NCBI GenBank assembly: GCA_028869725.1
Contig: JAGWRJ010000212.1
Coordinates: 1 to 28,021 of the forward strand
DNA from: Alphaproteobacteria bacterium
GTDB taxonomy: Bacteria > Pseudomonadota > Alphaproteobacteria > Micropepsales > Micropepsaceae
Direction: 5' to 3'
DNA: 28,021 nt
Shown here: piece by piece, positions 17,588-25,089 of the stretch
Layout: each line of letters begins with the position of its first letter
Numbering within the stretch: the stretch's first letter is position 1
Program-made: the position numbers and the translations under genes
The notes under the pieces: model-generated
Seen by the model: the letters and a program-made list of their open reading frames with translations, nothing else
Told to the model about the DNA's origin: nothing
Databases searched by the model: none

Positions 17588-17862
17588 CGCTTGCCAGTGG
17601 CTTTCCGGCGAGCGGCCGCCAACTGTGTGCGCGCCGTTGCCACAGGAACCCCTCGTGAGGGATCGGCCTTGAGGGCATCGTAGGCGGGCGCCACCGTCGC
17701 GCGTAACCAAGCTTCCACCGCCCGATCACGCGCCATCAGCGAGCGCAAACCGTCTCGAATGACCTCGCTTTCGGTGGCGTATTCTCCGGCCGCAACCTTG
17801 GCGCGCACCACGTCGGCCATGTCATTGGGGAGCGTAATGCTGAACTGCTGCGTGGAACGCAT
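17584..17862 (-). CDS. parD: ParD-type antitoxin (ribbon-helix-helix)
   Basis: 92 residues from ATG 17862 (MRSTQQFSITLPNDMADVV); the frame is open further upstream but the family starts here. Residues ~5-45 form the ribbon-helix-helix DNA-binding unit (FSITLP ... GEYATESEVIRDGLR). The C-terminal half binds and neutralises the toxin. It probably represses its own promoter. The stop overlaps the parE start by four bases. Confidence 0.85.
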   Translation of the reverse strand: MRSTQQFSITLPNDMADVVRAKVAAGEYATESEVIRDGLRSLMARDRAVEAWLRATVAPAYDALKADPSRGVPVATARTQLAAARRKATGKR

Positions 17863-17982
17863 GCCTGGATCCTCGCTTGCGAACATGGGATTCAATCCTA
17901 CGATCCTCGCGATTTGCCCGCAACACACAGGGCAAGCGGTGGCGCTGGCGTCCAGGCTGGCGTCGGCGTCCAGCGGCTGGCG

Positions 17983-18174
17983 CTACTGTCCAGTTGATTG
18001 GCGTTTGGCAGCGTCACGCCAAACAGCTTTGGCGGCCTGCATCTGGCTCATTCCGGTGCGGGTGATGCGCTTCTTGAGCGCCATCATCAGCTCGGAACGC
18101 AGCTTCATGTTCTCGACCTCGGCGGGCGTGTCCTCGATCGCATCCCACACGCTGGCATAGTGCCGGTTACTCAT
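17983..18174 (-). pseudogene. higA: Truncated HigA-type XRE antitoxin, copy 1
   Basis: The first ~43 residues are almost identical to the intact higA at 21908 (MSN-RHYASVWDAIEDTPAEVENMK...). An extra base near 18016-18024 (AGCTTTGG against AGTCTGG) then shifts the frame, so the helix-turn-helix is lost and an unrelated short tail follows. Only the last codons of higB precede it, so there is no partner toxin here. Confidence 0.75.
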
Positions 18175-18387
18175 GGCCCTGACTCACTGCTGTCCGGTTG
18201 AATGAAAGGTCGAATCTCTGAAAGCCATGACTGATGCGGATTTCCGAGCGATGAAGGGTGGTGTCGATTTGAACGGCGATTGCCGATTCTGGCAGTCTTT
18301 CGTGAGGATGCTGGCAATCGTTGACCAGCATTCCGGCAAACGCTGACCAATCTGCTGGTGCTGACCGGTGACCATGAAGTATCGAAT

Positions 18388-18689
18388 TCAGTGGCCTCGA
18401 CGTCGACGACTTGAGTTAGCCGTCATGTCCCACAAGGTTCCGCGCCAGTTCGAGATGCGACCAGCCTCGCCACATCGTGCGCAGGTCCAGTCAACGGTAC
18501 CGTGTTCAGTGATCCGGCTGGTCACATTGCCGCCGCACTGAAAGCACGGCAGCCGCGAACCCTTACCTTCCGGATCGGTCGCAGCAACGATAACACCGCC
18601 CAAGCACTCGGCCAGTTTGCGCCCGGGGCCGTCTTGCGGGCCAATGGCGCCCTTCTCATCCAGGAAAGTGTGGCGTCGGTGATGTACAT
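18388..18689 (-). pseudogene. Small zinc-ribbon protein gene, frameshifted
   Basis: A start at ATG 18689 (preceded by AGGAA) reads MYITDAT, after which a one-base shift near 18670 joins the frame FLDEKGAIGPQDGPGRKLAE continuing to CFQCGG and CARCGEAGRISNWRGTLWDM. The four cysteines in CxxC pairs suggest a zinc ribbon. I do not recognise a function. It starts 10 bases after the RES toxin stop, so it may once have been the third gene of that operon. A fragment of the same family lies inverted at 17109. Confidence 0.5.
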
Positions 18690-18699
18690 GCGTTCCTGC

Positions 18700-19146
18700 C
18701 TACTGGAAAAAGCGGTGGTCAATCCAGAATGGTTCCACGGACGCTTGTTCCAAGTGCGTGCGTGCTTGAGGATGGCGCGGATTGATGAGGAAATTGGTGG
18801 CGTGCGCGACGATGGTTGAGGGAACCGGCAGCACCAAGCCGGCGATGCCCGTGAGCCATGCGCCGCCCGTCGCCTGCGTGGTCATTTCGTTGGCCTGCCA
18901 GCCTTGCGGTAGTTCCGGCATGGGCGACACCGCCGCGCCGGGCTTGATCTCGATCGCAATGAGCTTCAACGACAAGGGGATGTCGTCGAAGGAAAGGTGC
19001 ATGTGCGCCATGACTTCCAGCAGCGCCAGTGCCGGGTGTTCCGACAGATAAACGGCCGGCACACCTTTGGGATTCCAGCGAGATGCGGAGCGAACGCCAC
19101 CGGTTCCCGTGAGGTCCACCCATTGCGAGATGCGCCATGCCTTCAT
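18700..19146 (-). CDS. RES-domain toxin (NAD+-degrading family)
   Basis: 148 residues from ATG 19146, overlapping the antitoxin stop (ATGA). The RES family residues are present: R23 (SRWNPKG), Y33 (AVYLSEHP), E44 (ALLEVMAH), S110 (PVPSTIV) and N122 (FLINPRHP). Characterised members degrade or ADP-ribosyl-transfer from NAD+ and stop growth. The length is normal and no damage is seen. It is encoded after its Xre/MbcA/ParS partner. Confidence 0.88.
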   Translation of the reverse strand: MKAWRISQWVDLTGTGGVRSASRWNPKGVPAVYLSEHPALALLEVMAHMHLSFDDIPLSLKLIAIEIKPGAAVSPMPELPQGWQANEMTTQATGGAWLTGIAGLVLPVPSTIVAHATNFLINPRHPQARTHLEQASVEPFWIDHRFFQ

Positions 19147-19583
19147 CCAGGCATGCCGTAGGCCGTTTTCGTGATCTGCGCCTCCATGAGACGCGCGCCG
19201 CTGTCGGTGGCAGACAACACCAGCGGGCTGACGGGTGGCCTGCCATCGAGATACTTGGCCGGGCGCTTCATCCATGCAATGGCCTTGGCATCATCCCCGT
19301 ACAACTGGGCCGCTTCGGCGAACACGCGCAGGACCCGCACCAATGCCTCGGATTCCGCTCGGCTCAACGGCGCATTGTTTTCCTGCCGCCGGCGGATGGT
19401 TGTCGCAGACCCAATGAGGCCCGCCGGGAAGCCAAATATCTTGTCGGCCTTGTTGTAGGCCCGCACCGGCAACCCTCTTGAGGTCGCTTGCAGGATGTCT
19501 TCTTCGGATCGGACGCGCATACCGAGCACGCGACCCACGTTCTCGAAGATGCCCAACCCTGCCTCGATTGCTATCGTGTTCAT
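19143..19583 (-). CDS. Xre/MbcA/ParS-type antitoxin
   Basis: 146 residues. An N-terminal helical DNA-binding region (~15-80) is followed by the toxin-binding domain (DUF2384, ~95-145) with GDDAKAIAWMKRPAKYLDG and the ending GARLMEAQITKTAYG. This is the standard partner of RES toxins and binds across the toxin active site. GAGG lies shortly before the ATG, and a GATAAT-like hexamer lies about 15-20 bases upstream. The four-base overlap with the toxin indicates coupled translation. Confidence 0.87.
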   Translation of the reverse strand: MNTIAIEAGLGIFENVGRVLGMRVRSEEDILQATSRGLPVRAYNKADKIFGFPAGLIGSATTIRRRQENNAPLSRAESEALVRVLRVFAEAAQLYGDDAKAIAWMKRPAKYLDGRPPVSPLVLSATDSGARLMEAQITKTAYGMPG

Positions 19584-19699
19584 TGCGCACCTCGATTATC
19601 CATTTGGCACTCATTCTACGCCATGTGGCAAGCGTTCGTAACGTGATGCCGTCGTCGAATGCCCCGCCCGATCCATCCCAACCCGTGGTCAAGTGGTCA

Positions 19700-19836
19700 G
19701 TACCAGCACGACGGTCAGCAATTACCGGCACGACTGGTCAGGTGGAGCGGAATATGCGTCTTTCGTGGCTTTTGCCCGGAGGCCACCGTGAACGCAGGCA
19801 AGACGCTGTTCGCCCAACTCATGGATTTTCTGCCAC
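19700..19836 (+). mobile_element. IS4-family fragment (left end and first codons of transposase)
   Basis: A GTG at 19788 with upstream GGAGG opens VNAGKTLFAQLMDFLP, the very conserved start of a widespread IS4-type transposase; homology ends abruptly after 16 residues at about 19836. The preceding ~90 bases (GTCAGTACCAGCACGACGGT onwards) probably are the IS left end. The rest of the element is gone. Apart from this and the hairpin downstream, 19584-19933 holds no gene. Confidence 0.55.
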
Positions 19837-19872
19837 CTGATCAGCGCCGAACCTCGGTCAAGGAAAGGCTAT

Positions 19873-19919
19873 GTGCAAAAGGTGGTTGGGCAGCGATGCA
19901 CTCCAACCACTTCTTGCAC
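19873..19919. terminator. Imperfect 17-bp inverted repeat downstream of mazF
   Basis: The arms are 19873-19889 (GTGCAAAAGGTGGTTGG) and 19903-19919 (CCAACCACTTCTTGCAC), differing at two positions, with a 13-base loop. It lies 15 bases after the mazF stop on the - strand, so it may end the mazEF transcript. There is no clear T run, and it could instead be part of a decayed mobile element. Confidence 0.4.
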
Positions 19920-19933
19920 GGAACGGCTTTGCG

Positions 19934-20317
19934 CTAGGTCGCCATTCCCGTCGCCGTGGCGATGATGTCGAGCACCTCGTTGAGGATATGCGGCGGCACC
20001 TTCTCAACTCGCCGCGCGCCGCGGGCGCGTGTATCGATGCCGCGCAGTAGATGGACCTGGACGGAGCCGAGCGTTTGCGTGCCGGCACCCATGAGGGTGA
20101 CGAGGAAGCCGCCGGCTCGCTGGGCAGCGACCTCGCCCTGGGAGATGGGACAGACCCACACGATGCCGCTTGCCTGATTGAAGGCTCGGCGCGAGATGAC
20201 GAGCGCGTAGTGCGGGCCGCGCATTTCGTGGCCGGCGCTGGGGGTGAAATCCAAATGCACGATGTCGCCGGCGTCCAAACCGCCAGCACTGACGCCCGAT
20301 CTCGGGGCTGGGCTCAT
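19934..20317 (-). CDS. mazF: MazF/PemK/ChpB-type mRNA interferase toxin
   Basis: 127 residues; ATG 20317 overlaps the mazE stop (ATGA). Family features: AGDIVHLDFTP near the start of the beta-barrel, EMRGPHYALVISRRAFN, and WVCPISQG. The conserved substrate-loop residues are present in a ChpB-like variant. It acts as a sequence-specific ribosome-independent ribonuclease. The length and C-terminal helix look complete, so it is probably functional. Confidence 0.87.
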   Translation of the reverse strand: MSPAPRSGVSAGGLDAGDIVHLDFTPSAGHEMRGPHYALVISRRAFNQASGIVWVCPISQGEVAAQRAGGFLVTLMGAGTQTLGSVQVHLLRGIDTRARGARRVEKVPPHILNEVLDIIATATGMAT

Positions 20318-20565
20318 TCGCCGAACGCCCCACGCTCGCGGCCGACATCTTCGTCGAGCCAGCCGGGCTGGCGCTCAAAGGTCGGCGTCGCGGCGATCAG
20401 GGCTTCGAGCGAACGTCGATGCCGCGCCACCGGACGCAGCGTGATAACGCCGTCGCGTTCCTCAACATCGACCGACTGGTCGATGCTTAGATTGGCCGAC
20501 TTCATCACGGCGGCCGGCAACCGCACCGCGGCGCAGTTACCCCACTTCTTGACGACGACTTGCAT
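20314..20565 (-). CDS. mazE: MazE/ChpS-type antitoxin (AbrB fold)
   Basis: 83 residues. The N-terminal swapped-hairpin DNA-binding domain is evident: VVVKKWGNCAAVRLPAAVM, then SVDVEERDGVITLRPV. The usual Ser of WGNS is Cys here. The acidic C-terminal tail (GWLDEDVGRERGAFGE) should wrap the toxin. An operator-like palindrome lies 28 bases upstream. Confidence 0.87.
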   Translation of the reverse strand: MQVVVKKWGNCAAVRLPAAVMKSANLSIDQSVDVEERDGVITLRPVARHRRSLEALIAATPTFERQPGWLDEDVGRERGAFGE

Positions 20566-20592
20566 GGTGATTCTCCGGTTGACGGTCTCAGT

Positions 20593-20611
20593 GTATCATC
20601 CTTGATGATAC
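20593..20611. promoter_or_regulatory. Probable MazE operator palindrome
   Basis: Perfect inverted repeat GTATCATC-CTT-GATGATAC located 28 bp upstream of the mazE start on the - strand. Short palindromes at this position are the normal autoregulation sites of AbrB-type antitoxins. The -10/-35 elements are not obvious. Confidence 0.6.
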
Positions 20612-20738
20612 GCCATCTGTTCTTCGATGGCGCGGGTTGAAGGCTCGGTGCTTCCAACCGCTTTTTGCAAATGGCCCAAGAAAATGGGTGGTTTGCCGCA
20701 GGAGCGGCTCCGGGCATGGTCCGCAGGCGATCATGGCA

Positions 20739-20937
20739 CCTGATTCGCGTCGAAGTTCTGCTGCAAAAGCCCCTCTCCCGCCGGGAGAGGGGCTGGGGGT
20801 GAGGGTTCGGCGCAGAGCATACCGTCACCATGAATTCAGTAACGCCATGCTCCGTCCCGTACCCTTCATCCGGCGCTTCGCGCCACCTTCTCCCGTCGGG
20901 AGAAGGAAAAACCAGCTGAACTTCAGCGCGAATCAGG
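20739..20937. mobile_element. 199-bp MITE-like element with terminal inverted repeats and 8-bp target duplication
   Basis: The ends are 24-bp inverted repeats matching at 21 positions, beginning CCTGATTCGCG and ending CGCGAATCAGG. The flanks are direct repeats TCATGGCA at 20731-20738 and 20938-20945. The paralogous segment at 16733-16745 has only one TCATGGCA, i.e. the uninterrupted site. Inside are two perfect hairpins: 12-bp arms at 20768-20779/20783-20794 and 9-bp arms at 20886-20894/20898-20906. There is no coding capacity, so it must be moved by a transposase encoded elsewhere. Confidence 0.82.
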
Positions 20938-21076
20938 TCATGGCATGAAGCAAACGCGGCGGCATCGCGTGCAGCCGAAAGCGGCGGTTGAAACGGTACG
21001 CGGCTTCGGCCAAGTCGCCTGGGACAACACGGTGACGATGAGGATGCGTCGCAGCCGACGGTCTTTTGCCGCTCGG

Positions 21077-21470
21077 TCATCGGGATGCCTCCCACGGGTT
21101 CATGAGCAGCACGCCGGTCGCCTGGAAGTCAGTGACGTGGCGGGTCACGATCGTCATGCCATGGATCAGCGCCGTGGCCGCGACAAGCCCGTCCCGGTAG
21201 GGCTGGGGGTCTGGCACATGCAAACGCGCGCTGCGTCGGGCAACGACCGTATCAACCGGCAGCACGCGGTCGGCGAAGGTCGGCAAGACATGCTCATCCA
21301 GCCAGCGACGCAGGATTGCGCCTTGGGCGGGATCTTTTCGTTCGAGCTGCAAAATGCCGGGTTCCAGCTCCAGGACGACGATAACCGTGAGGAAAAGGCT
21401 GCTTTCCTGGACCGTTTGGGACTCACGCGGCGACAGTGGGATGGGCTTTGCCAGTCCTGATCGCGCCGTG
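21077..21470 (-). pseudogene. vapC: VapC (PIN-domain toxin) remnant, copy 2
   Basis: The open frame from ~21430 to the stop at 21077 encodes SSLFLTVIVVLELEPGILQL then ERKDPAQGAILRRWLDEHVL and PQPYRDGLVAATALIHGM, to LMNPWEASR: about 115 residues of a PIN domain. Upstream, the expected IRTGKAHPTVAA segment is in another frame (about 21425-21461) and ends in a stop, showing a frameshift. The N-terminal (L)LDTN catalytic motif and vapB are missing. Probably inactive, though better preserved than copy 1. Confidence 0.7.
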
Positions 21471-21626
21471 GCGGTGCGCGGATCGGCATTGATTGAACGG
21501 CCTGATTCGCCCCGGTTCTGCCGCGCAGGCGCGCGAATAACATGATGCGTTCGTTGTGGTCGACCTACTGGCTGACGGCTACCGCCTCGGAGGTGATGAT
21601 CTTGCCGGTTCGCTCCGACCCACGAG

Positions 21627-21908
21627 TCAGGCCGCATCCAGCACGCGCATTTGCACGTGCAGACCGGCCGCCGCTGCCATGTTGACCAGCGTATCGAGGC
21701 TGAACAGGTTGATCTTGCCATGCATCAGGTCGGAAACACGCGGCTGCGTCACGCCAAACAGTCTGGCGACTTGCGTCTGGCTCATTCCGGTGCGGGTGAT
21801 GTGCTTCTTGAGCGCCATCATCAGCTCGGAACGCAGCTTCATGTTCTCGACCTCGGCCGGCGTGTCCTCGATCGCATCCCACACGCTGGCATAACGCCGG
21901 TTACTCAT
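21627..21908 (-). CDS. higA: HigA-type XRE antitoxin
   Basis: 93 residues with ATG 21908 overlapping the higB stop (ATGA). A helix-turn-helix is clear at ~40-75: RTGMSQTQVARLFGVTQPRV, then SDLMHGKINLFSLDTLVNM. It should neutralise the toxin and repress the operon, probably through the palindrome at 22251-22270. It is the intact relative of the truncated copy at 17983-18174. Confidence 0.87.
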   Translation of the reverse strand: MSNRRYASVWDAIEDTPAEVENMKLRSELMMALKKHITRTGMSQTQVARLFGVTQPRVSDLMHGKINLFSLDTLVNMAAAAGLHVQMRVLDAA

Positions 21909-22243
21909 GGCCCTAACTCCTTTCGCAATTCACGGAAACGCATGACAGCCAGATCCAGGTCCGCTTTGCGGGTCTTCGCTGTTTTCTTCCGGAAGCAGTG
22001 CAGTACATGGATGGCATCGGCCAACTTCGCCACGTAAATGATGCGGAACGCGCCGGCGGCGTCCCGAATCCGAATCTCTCTCACGCCTTGGCCAATGGTG
22101 TTCATGGGCTTCCAGTCGTCGGGGTCCTGACCGTGTTGCACCTGGTCGAGCTGGTGGCCTGCCTCGCGCCTGGCCGCCAAGGGAAAGGCGCGCAAGTCAT
22201 CGAGGGAACCGCCGCGAAAATCGACAGGTTTGGGGTCGATCAT
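21905..22243 (-). CDS. higB: HigB-type toxin (phage Gp49-like RelE family)
   Basis: 112 residues from ATG 22243; an in-frame TTG at 22258 lies within the operator palindrome and is less likely. Features: DLRAFPLAARREAGHQLDQV, DDWKPMNTIGQGVREIRIRD, FRIIYVAKLADAIHVLHCF and RKKTAKTRKADLDLA, which match the Gp49-like toxin family. The toxin gene comes first, as in higBA operons. Such toxins cleave mRNA on the ribosome. No clear ribosome site precedes the start. Confidence 0.85.
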   Translation of the reverse strand: MIDPKPVDFRGGSLDDLRAFPLAARREAGHQLDQVQHGQDPDDWKPMNTIGQGVREIRIRDAAGAFRIIYVAKLADAIHVLHCFRKKTAKTRKADLDLAVMRFRELRKELGP

Positions 22244-22250
22244 GCGATCA

Positions 22251-22270
22251 ATATACAATATATTGTATAT
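22251..22270. promoter_or_regulatory. Perfect 20-bp palindrome, probable HigA operator
   Basis: The 20 bases are fully self-complementary, built on ATATACAATA and its complement, and lie seven bases upstream of the higB ATG in an otherwise GC-rich surrounding. The AT-rich core likely overlaps the -10 box of the higBA promoter, so HigA binding would block initiation. The divergent gene at 22431 may also be influenced. Confidence 0.65.
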
Positions 22271-22430
22271 ATCGACAAATCGGTTGACGTGTCCGTGAGC
22301 GTAGGCCCTCGTTGCGCGTCAGCGTTTCTCCGCGGAAGCCGCTCTGGAAACCGCAACGTGGCGGATCAAGTAGGCGAGAATCCGCAGCCGTGACCATCCG
22401 TGAACGCTTGGGCAGCGACATGCCGGATCG

Positions 22431-24584
22431 ATGCACTTGGAATCGATGCACTTGCAAAAGAACCTCCTGATTCGCTGGCTGCGCGCGACGTATGCGCGAC
22501 TGCCGCTCGACGCCGCGCGCCGCGCCCGCATCAAACGCTGGCTGGCGGCGCGCTCGGGGCTTGCGCGCCGGCTGGTGCTCGCGGCGCAACAGGATGCCGC
22601 GCACGAGCTGGAGCAGGCTGCGCATGCGCCATCGGCTGCGCCGATCATCGATGACGCCACGCGGGTGCTGTCGCGCCCGCATGCGGGTGGACGTGGCGTC
22701 GGCTATGCCGCGCAATCACCGGCCGGTTTGCCTACGCCTGCTCCGGTCCGGCTGGTGGCTTTCTATCTGCCGCAGTTTCATCCCACGGCCGAAAACGATG
22801 CGTGGTGGGGCACCGGCTTCACCGAGTGGACGCTGGTGGCGCGCGCCCTGCCCAAGGTCGAAGGGCAGACGCAGCCGAAATTGCCCGGGGCGCTGGGCTT
22901 CTATGACTTGCGCCGGCCCGACGTGCTGCGTGCTCAGGCGCAACTGGCGCGGACTTATGGCGTGCATGGCTTCTGCTTTTATTTCTACTGGTTCGGCGGG
23001 CGCCGGCTGCTGGAGCAGCCGCTGCTGGATTTTCTGGCCGATGCAGGCAACGACCTGCCGTTTTGCCTGTGCTGGGCCAACGAACCCTGGTCGCGGCGCT
23101 GGGATGGGCGCGATGATGATGTGTTGATCGCGCAGCAGCACAGCGCCGAGGACGATGTGGCGTTCATTGACTACGCGGCGCGCTACTTGCGCGATGCGCG
23201 CGCCATCAAGGTGGATGGCAAGCCCATGCTGGTGATTTATCGGCCGAGCTTGCTGCCCGATCCGAAAGCCACCGCGGCACGCTGGCGCACGCGCTGCCGC
23301 GCGCTGGGCATCGGCGAGATCCACCTTGCGTTCACGCTGGCGTTCGACAGCTTCGTGCCGCGCGATATCGGCTTTGATGCCGCCATCGAGTTTCCGCCCA
23401 ACAATGTCGTGGCGCGCGACATCACCGCGCAGGTCAAACGGCTTGATCCAAACTTTGCCGGCCGCGTGCACGACTGGCGCAGCTTGGCCGCGGCAGCGCC
23501 GATGCTGCCGGATGATGCCGGTACGCTGCACCGCGGCGTGTGCCCGGCCTGGGACAATGAAGCGCGGCGTCCGAGGCGCGGCCGCGTGTTCATGCACGCC
23601 GCGCCGCGCCGTTATCGCGACTGGCTGGTGGCCGCGATGCGCGACACGCTGCGCCGCTGCGCGAATCGCGAGTCGACGCTGCTGTTCATCAATGCCTGGA
23701 ACGAGTGGGCCGAGGGCGCCTGTCTCGAACCCGATGCGCGGCTGGGCTACGCCTGGCTGGAGGCCACGCGCGCGGCGCTGCAGGCCATCGCCGCGAGCCC
23801 GCGCGTCGCGTCGCCGCCACAGTCGCCACAGCGCGTGTGCGTGGTGTTGCACGCGTTCTATCCCGAGCTGCTCGACGAGATCCTGCTGCCGCTGCGTGCG
23901 TGGAGCACGCCGTGCCGTTTGCTGGTGAGTACGGTCGCGACCAGCGAACGCGCGGTGCGCGAACGAATGGCCGCGCTGGGCATGGCGGCGGAGATCCATG
24001 TGTTCGAAAACCGCGGACGCGACGTGCTGCCGTTTCTGCAGTTGGCGTCACGCTTGCTCGATGAAGGCGAAAGCGTGGTCCTGAAGCTGCACACCAAACG
24101 CTCGCTGCATCGTGGCGATGGCGAGACTTGGCGGCGTGATCTGCTCGACAAGCTCGCGGTCCCGGCCCAGGCGCAGCGCATCCTGCGGACATTTCAGGCG
24201 CAGCCCGCGCTGGGCATGGTGGTAGCTGACGGGCACTGGTTGAGTTTGTGCGCGTACTGGGGCGCCAATGCCGGCACGGTGCAATCGCTGTGCCGGCGCA
24301 TGGGTATGGGCGAGATTGATCCGGGCACGGCGGCGTTCCCGGCGGGCTCCATGTTCTACGCGCGCCTCGAGGCGCTGCGCCCCCTGCTCGATACGTCGCT
24401 GGAACTGTTCGAGTTCGAGCCTGAAACGGGGCAACAGGATGGAACCATGGCGCACGCGATCGAGCGCGTGCTCGGGTTGTGCGTGCAGGCCGCCGGCATG
24501 CGCGTCACCACCAGCACGGCCCTGGACGCAGCGGCGCCGGTCGTCGTGCGCGACTATCCATTCGCGGCGCGCGATGCTGAGTAA
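22431..24584 (+). CDS. WbsX/GH99-like and RgpF-like fusion protein
   Basis: 717 residues. Part one (~106-455) is the GH99-like WbsX domain: FYLPQFHPTAENDAWWGTGF, FCFYFYWFGGRRLLEQPL, CWANEPWSRRWDG and INAWNEWAEGACLEPD (I420-D435, with acidic residues in the position of family catalytic carboxylates). Part two (~468-690) resembles rhamnan synthesis protein F (VVLHAFYPELLDEILLPL, HVFENRGRDVLPFL, VLKLHTKRS, PAGSMFYARLEAL). Both domains occur in O-antigen and capsule loci and act on the cytoplasmic side in assembly or modification of glycan. The start is ambiguous: a 13-bp repeat places ATGs at 22431 and 22446 in the same frame (MHLES-MHLQK). The gene is strongly GC-rich, unlike the mosaic genes on the left. 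Confidence 0.85.
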   Translation: MHLESMHLQKNLLIRWLRATYARLPLDAARRARIKRWLAARSGLARRLVLAAQQDAAHELEQAAHAPSAAPIIDDATRVLSRPHAGGRGVGYAAQSPAGLPTPAPVRLVAFYLPQFHPTAENDAWWGTGFTEWTLVARALPKVEGQTQPKLPGALGFYDLRRPDVLRAQAQLARTYGVHGFCFYFYWFGGRRLLEQPLLDFLADAGNDLPFCLCWANEPWSRRWDGRDDDVLIAQQHSAEDDVAFIDYAARYLRDARAIKVDGKPMLVIYRPSLLPDPKATAARWRTRCRALGIGEIHLAFTLAFDSFVPRDIGFDAAIEFPPNNVVARDITAQVKRLDPNFAGRVHDWRSLAAAAPMLPDDAGTLHRGVCPAWDNEARRPRRGRVFMHAAPRRYRDWLVAAMRDTLRRCANRESTLLFINAWNEWAEGACLEPDARLGYAWLEATRAALQAIAASPRVASPPQSPQRVCVVLHAFYPELLDEILLPLRAWSTPCRLLVSTVATSERAVRERMAALGMAAEIHVFENRGRDVLPFLQLASRLLDEGESVVLKLHTKRSLHRGDGETWRRDLLDKLAVPAQAQRILRTFQAQPALGMVVADGHWLSLCAYWGANAGTVQSLCRRMGMGEIDPGTAAFPAGSMFYARLEALRPLLDTSLELFEFEPETGQQDGTMAHAIERVLGLCVQAAGMRVTTSTALDAAAPVVVRDYPFAARDAE

Positions 24585-24597
24585 AGCCGCGCGAGTT

Positions 24598-24820
24598 CTC
24601 GTCATCCCCGCGCAGAGCCTGCTCCCGCGAAGGCGGGGCGGGAGAGCGATTCCCGACTTCGCAGGAATGACGAGAGGTCGGGAATGACAATGGGTCGGGA
24701 GCGCGGGCATGCCCTTGTCTTTCGTCATTCCCGCGCAGGCGGGAAGCGCTTCCCGCCTCCGCCTTCACTGGATGACCAGCTTCGCTGTTTAGAAGCGCTT
24801 CCCGTCTGCGCGGGGATGAC
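24598..24820. repeat. Pair of palindromic GTCATTCCCGCG-type repeats
   Basis: Two inverted-repeat units follow the WbsX-type gene. Unit 1 (24598-24674) has ends CTCGTCATCCCCGCG / CGCAGGAATGACGAG. Unit 2 has 25-bp arms at 24724-24748 and 24796-24820 with two mismatches (GTCATTCCCGCGCAGGCGGG...). Such units are dispersed intergenic repeats in many proteobacteria. No gene is seen in 24585-24844. Confidence 0.65.
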
Positions 24821-24844
24821 AAGCAAGCAGAAGTGCAGGGATGC

Positions 24845-25004
24845 GGCCAGTGTCCGCCCGGCGGAGGATATGGAGGTTGAGTATCGCGAGCTTGTGATCG
24901 GGCGTGGCGATAGCGGCTACGTGGTGTTGTATCGCTACGATGGCGCGATCGCAGTGATCCTGGCCGTGCGCCATCAGAAACAGGCTGGTTACTGACGTGG
25001 GTGG
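24845..25004 (+). pseudogene. Duplicated 3' end of parE (remnant)
   Basis: 160 bp matching 25508-25667 with 11 differences by hand count. It encodes RPAEDMEVEYRELVIGRGDS then GYVVLYRYDGAIAVILAVRH, with the stop at 24993-24995, the second half of the ParE downstream. No start or N-terminal half is present. The arrangement 'parE tail, parD, parE' suggests a tandem duplication with loss of the first unit's 5' part. Confidence 0.8.
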
Positions 25005-25089
25005 CGCAGGACGGTCGCAGTAGCTGTCTTGTTGTTCTCGCCTGGGTATGACAAGGTATTACGCAGCGATACCTGCGCCCGGGCGACAT

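Larger units (their letters stand above)
16698..18185. repeat. Diverged segmental duplication, copy 1 (vapC remnant ... higA remnant)
   Basis: The left edge begins with TTGCCGCAGGAGCGGCTCCG and the right edge ends at the start of higA plus the last bases of higB (CTCATGGCCCTGACTC). The same edges occur at 20695 and 21919. Near-identical stretches are 16735-17110 against 20935-21310, and about 18000-18185 against 21745-21919. In this copy the middle is replaced by parDE and a zinc-ribbon fragment. Confidence 0.7.
20695..21919. repeat. Diverged segmental duplication, copy 2 (vapC remnant ... higA)
   Basis: Paralogous to 16698-18185, with matching outer edges and the same gene order on the - strand. 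This copy retains an intact higA and a longer vapC remnant, and has gained a 199-bp MITE-like insertion at 20739-20937. Confidence 0.7.

Noticed and set aside
18184..18387. Short open frame on the - strand between the higA remnant and the zinc-ribbon pseudogene
   Set aside because: No start context, no family resemblance, and it lies in a patch of decayed sequence.
16700..22300. Integron cassette array with attC sites explaining the same-strand toxin-antitoxin genes
   Set aside because: I looked for paired GTTRRRY/RYYYAAC core sites between modules and found none placed consistently; no integrase gene is visible.
22716..23999. Open frame of 427 codons on the - strand opposite the WbsX/RgpF gene
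   Set aside because: The + strand product has clear family motifs throughout; the antisense product has none.
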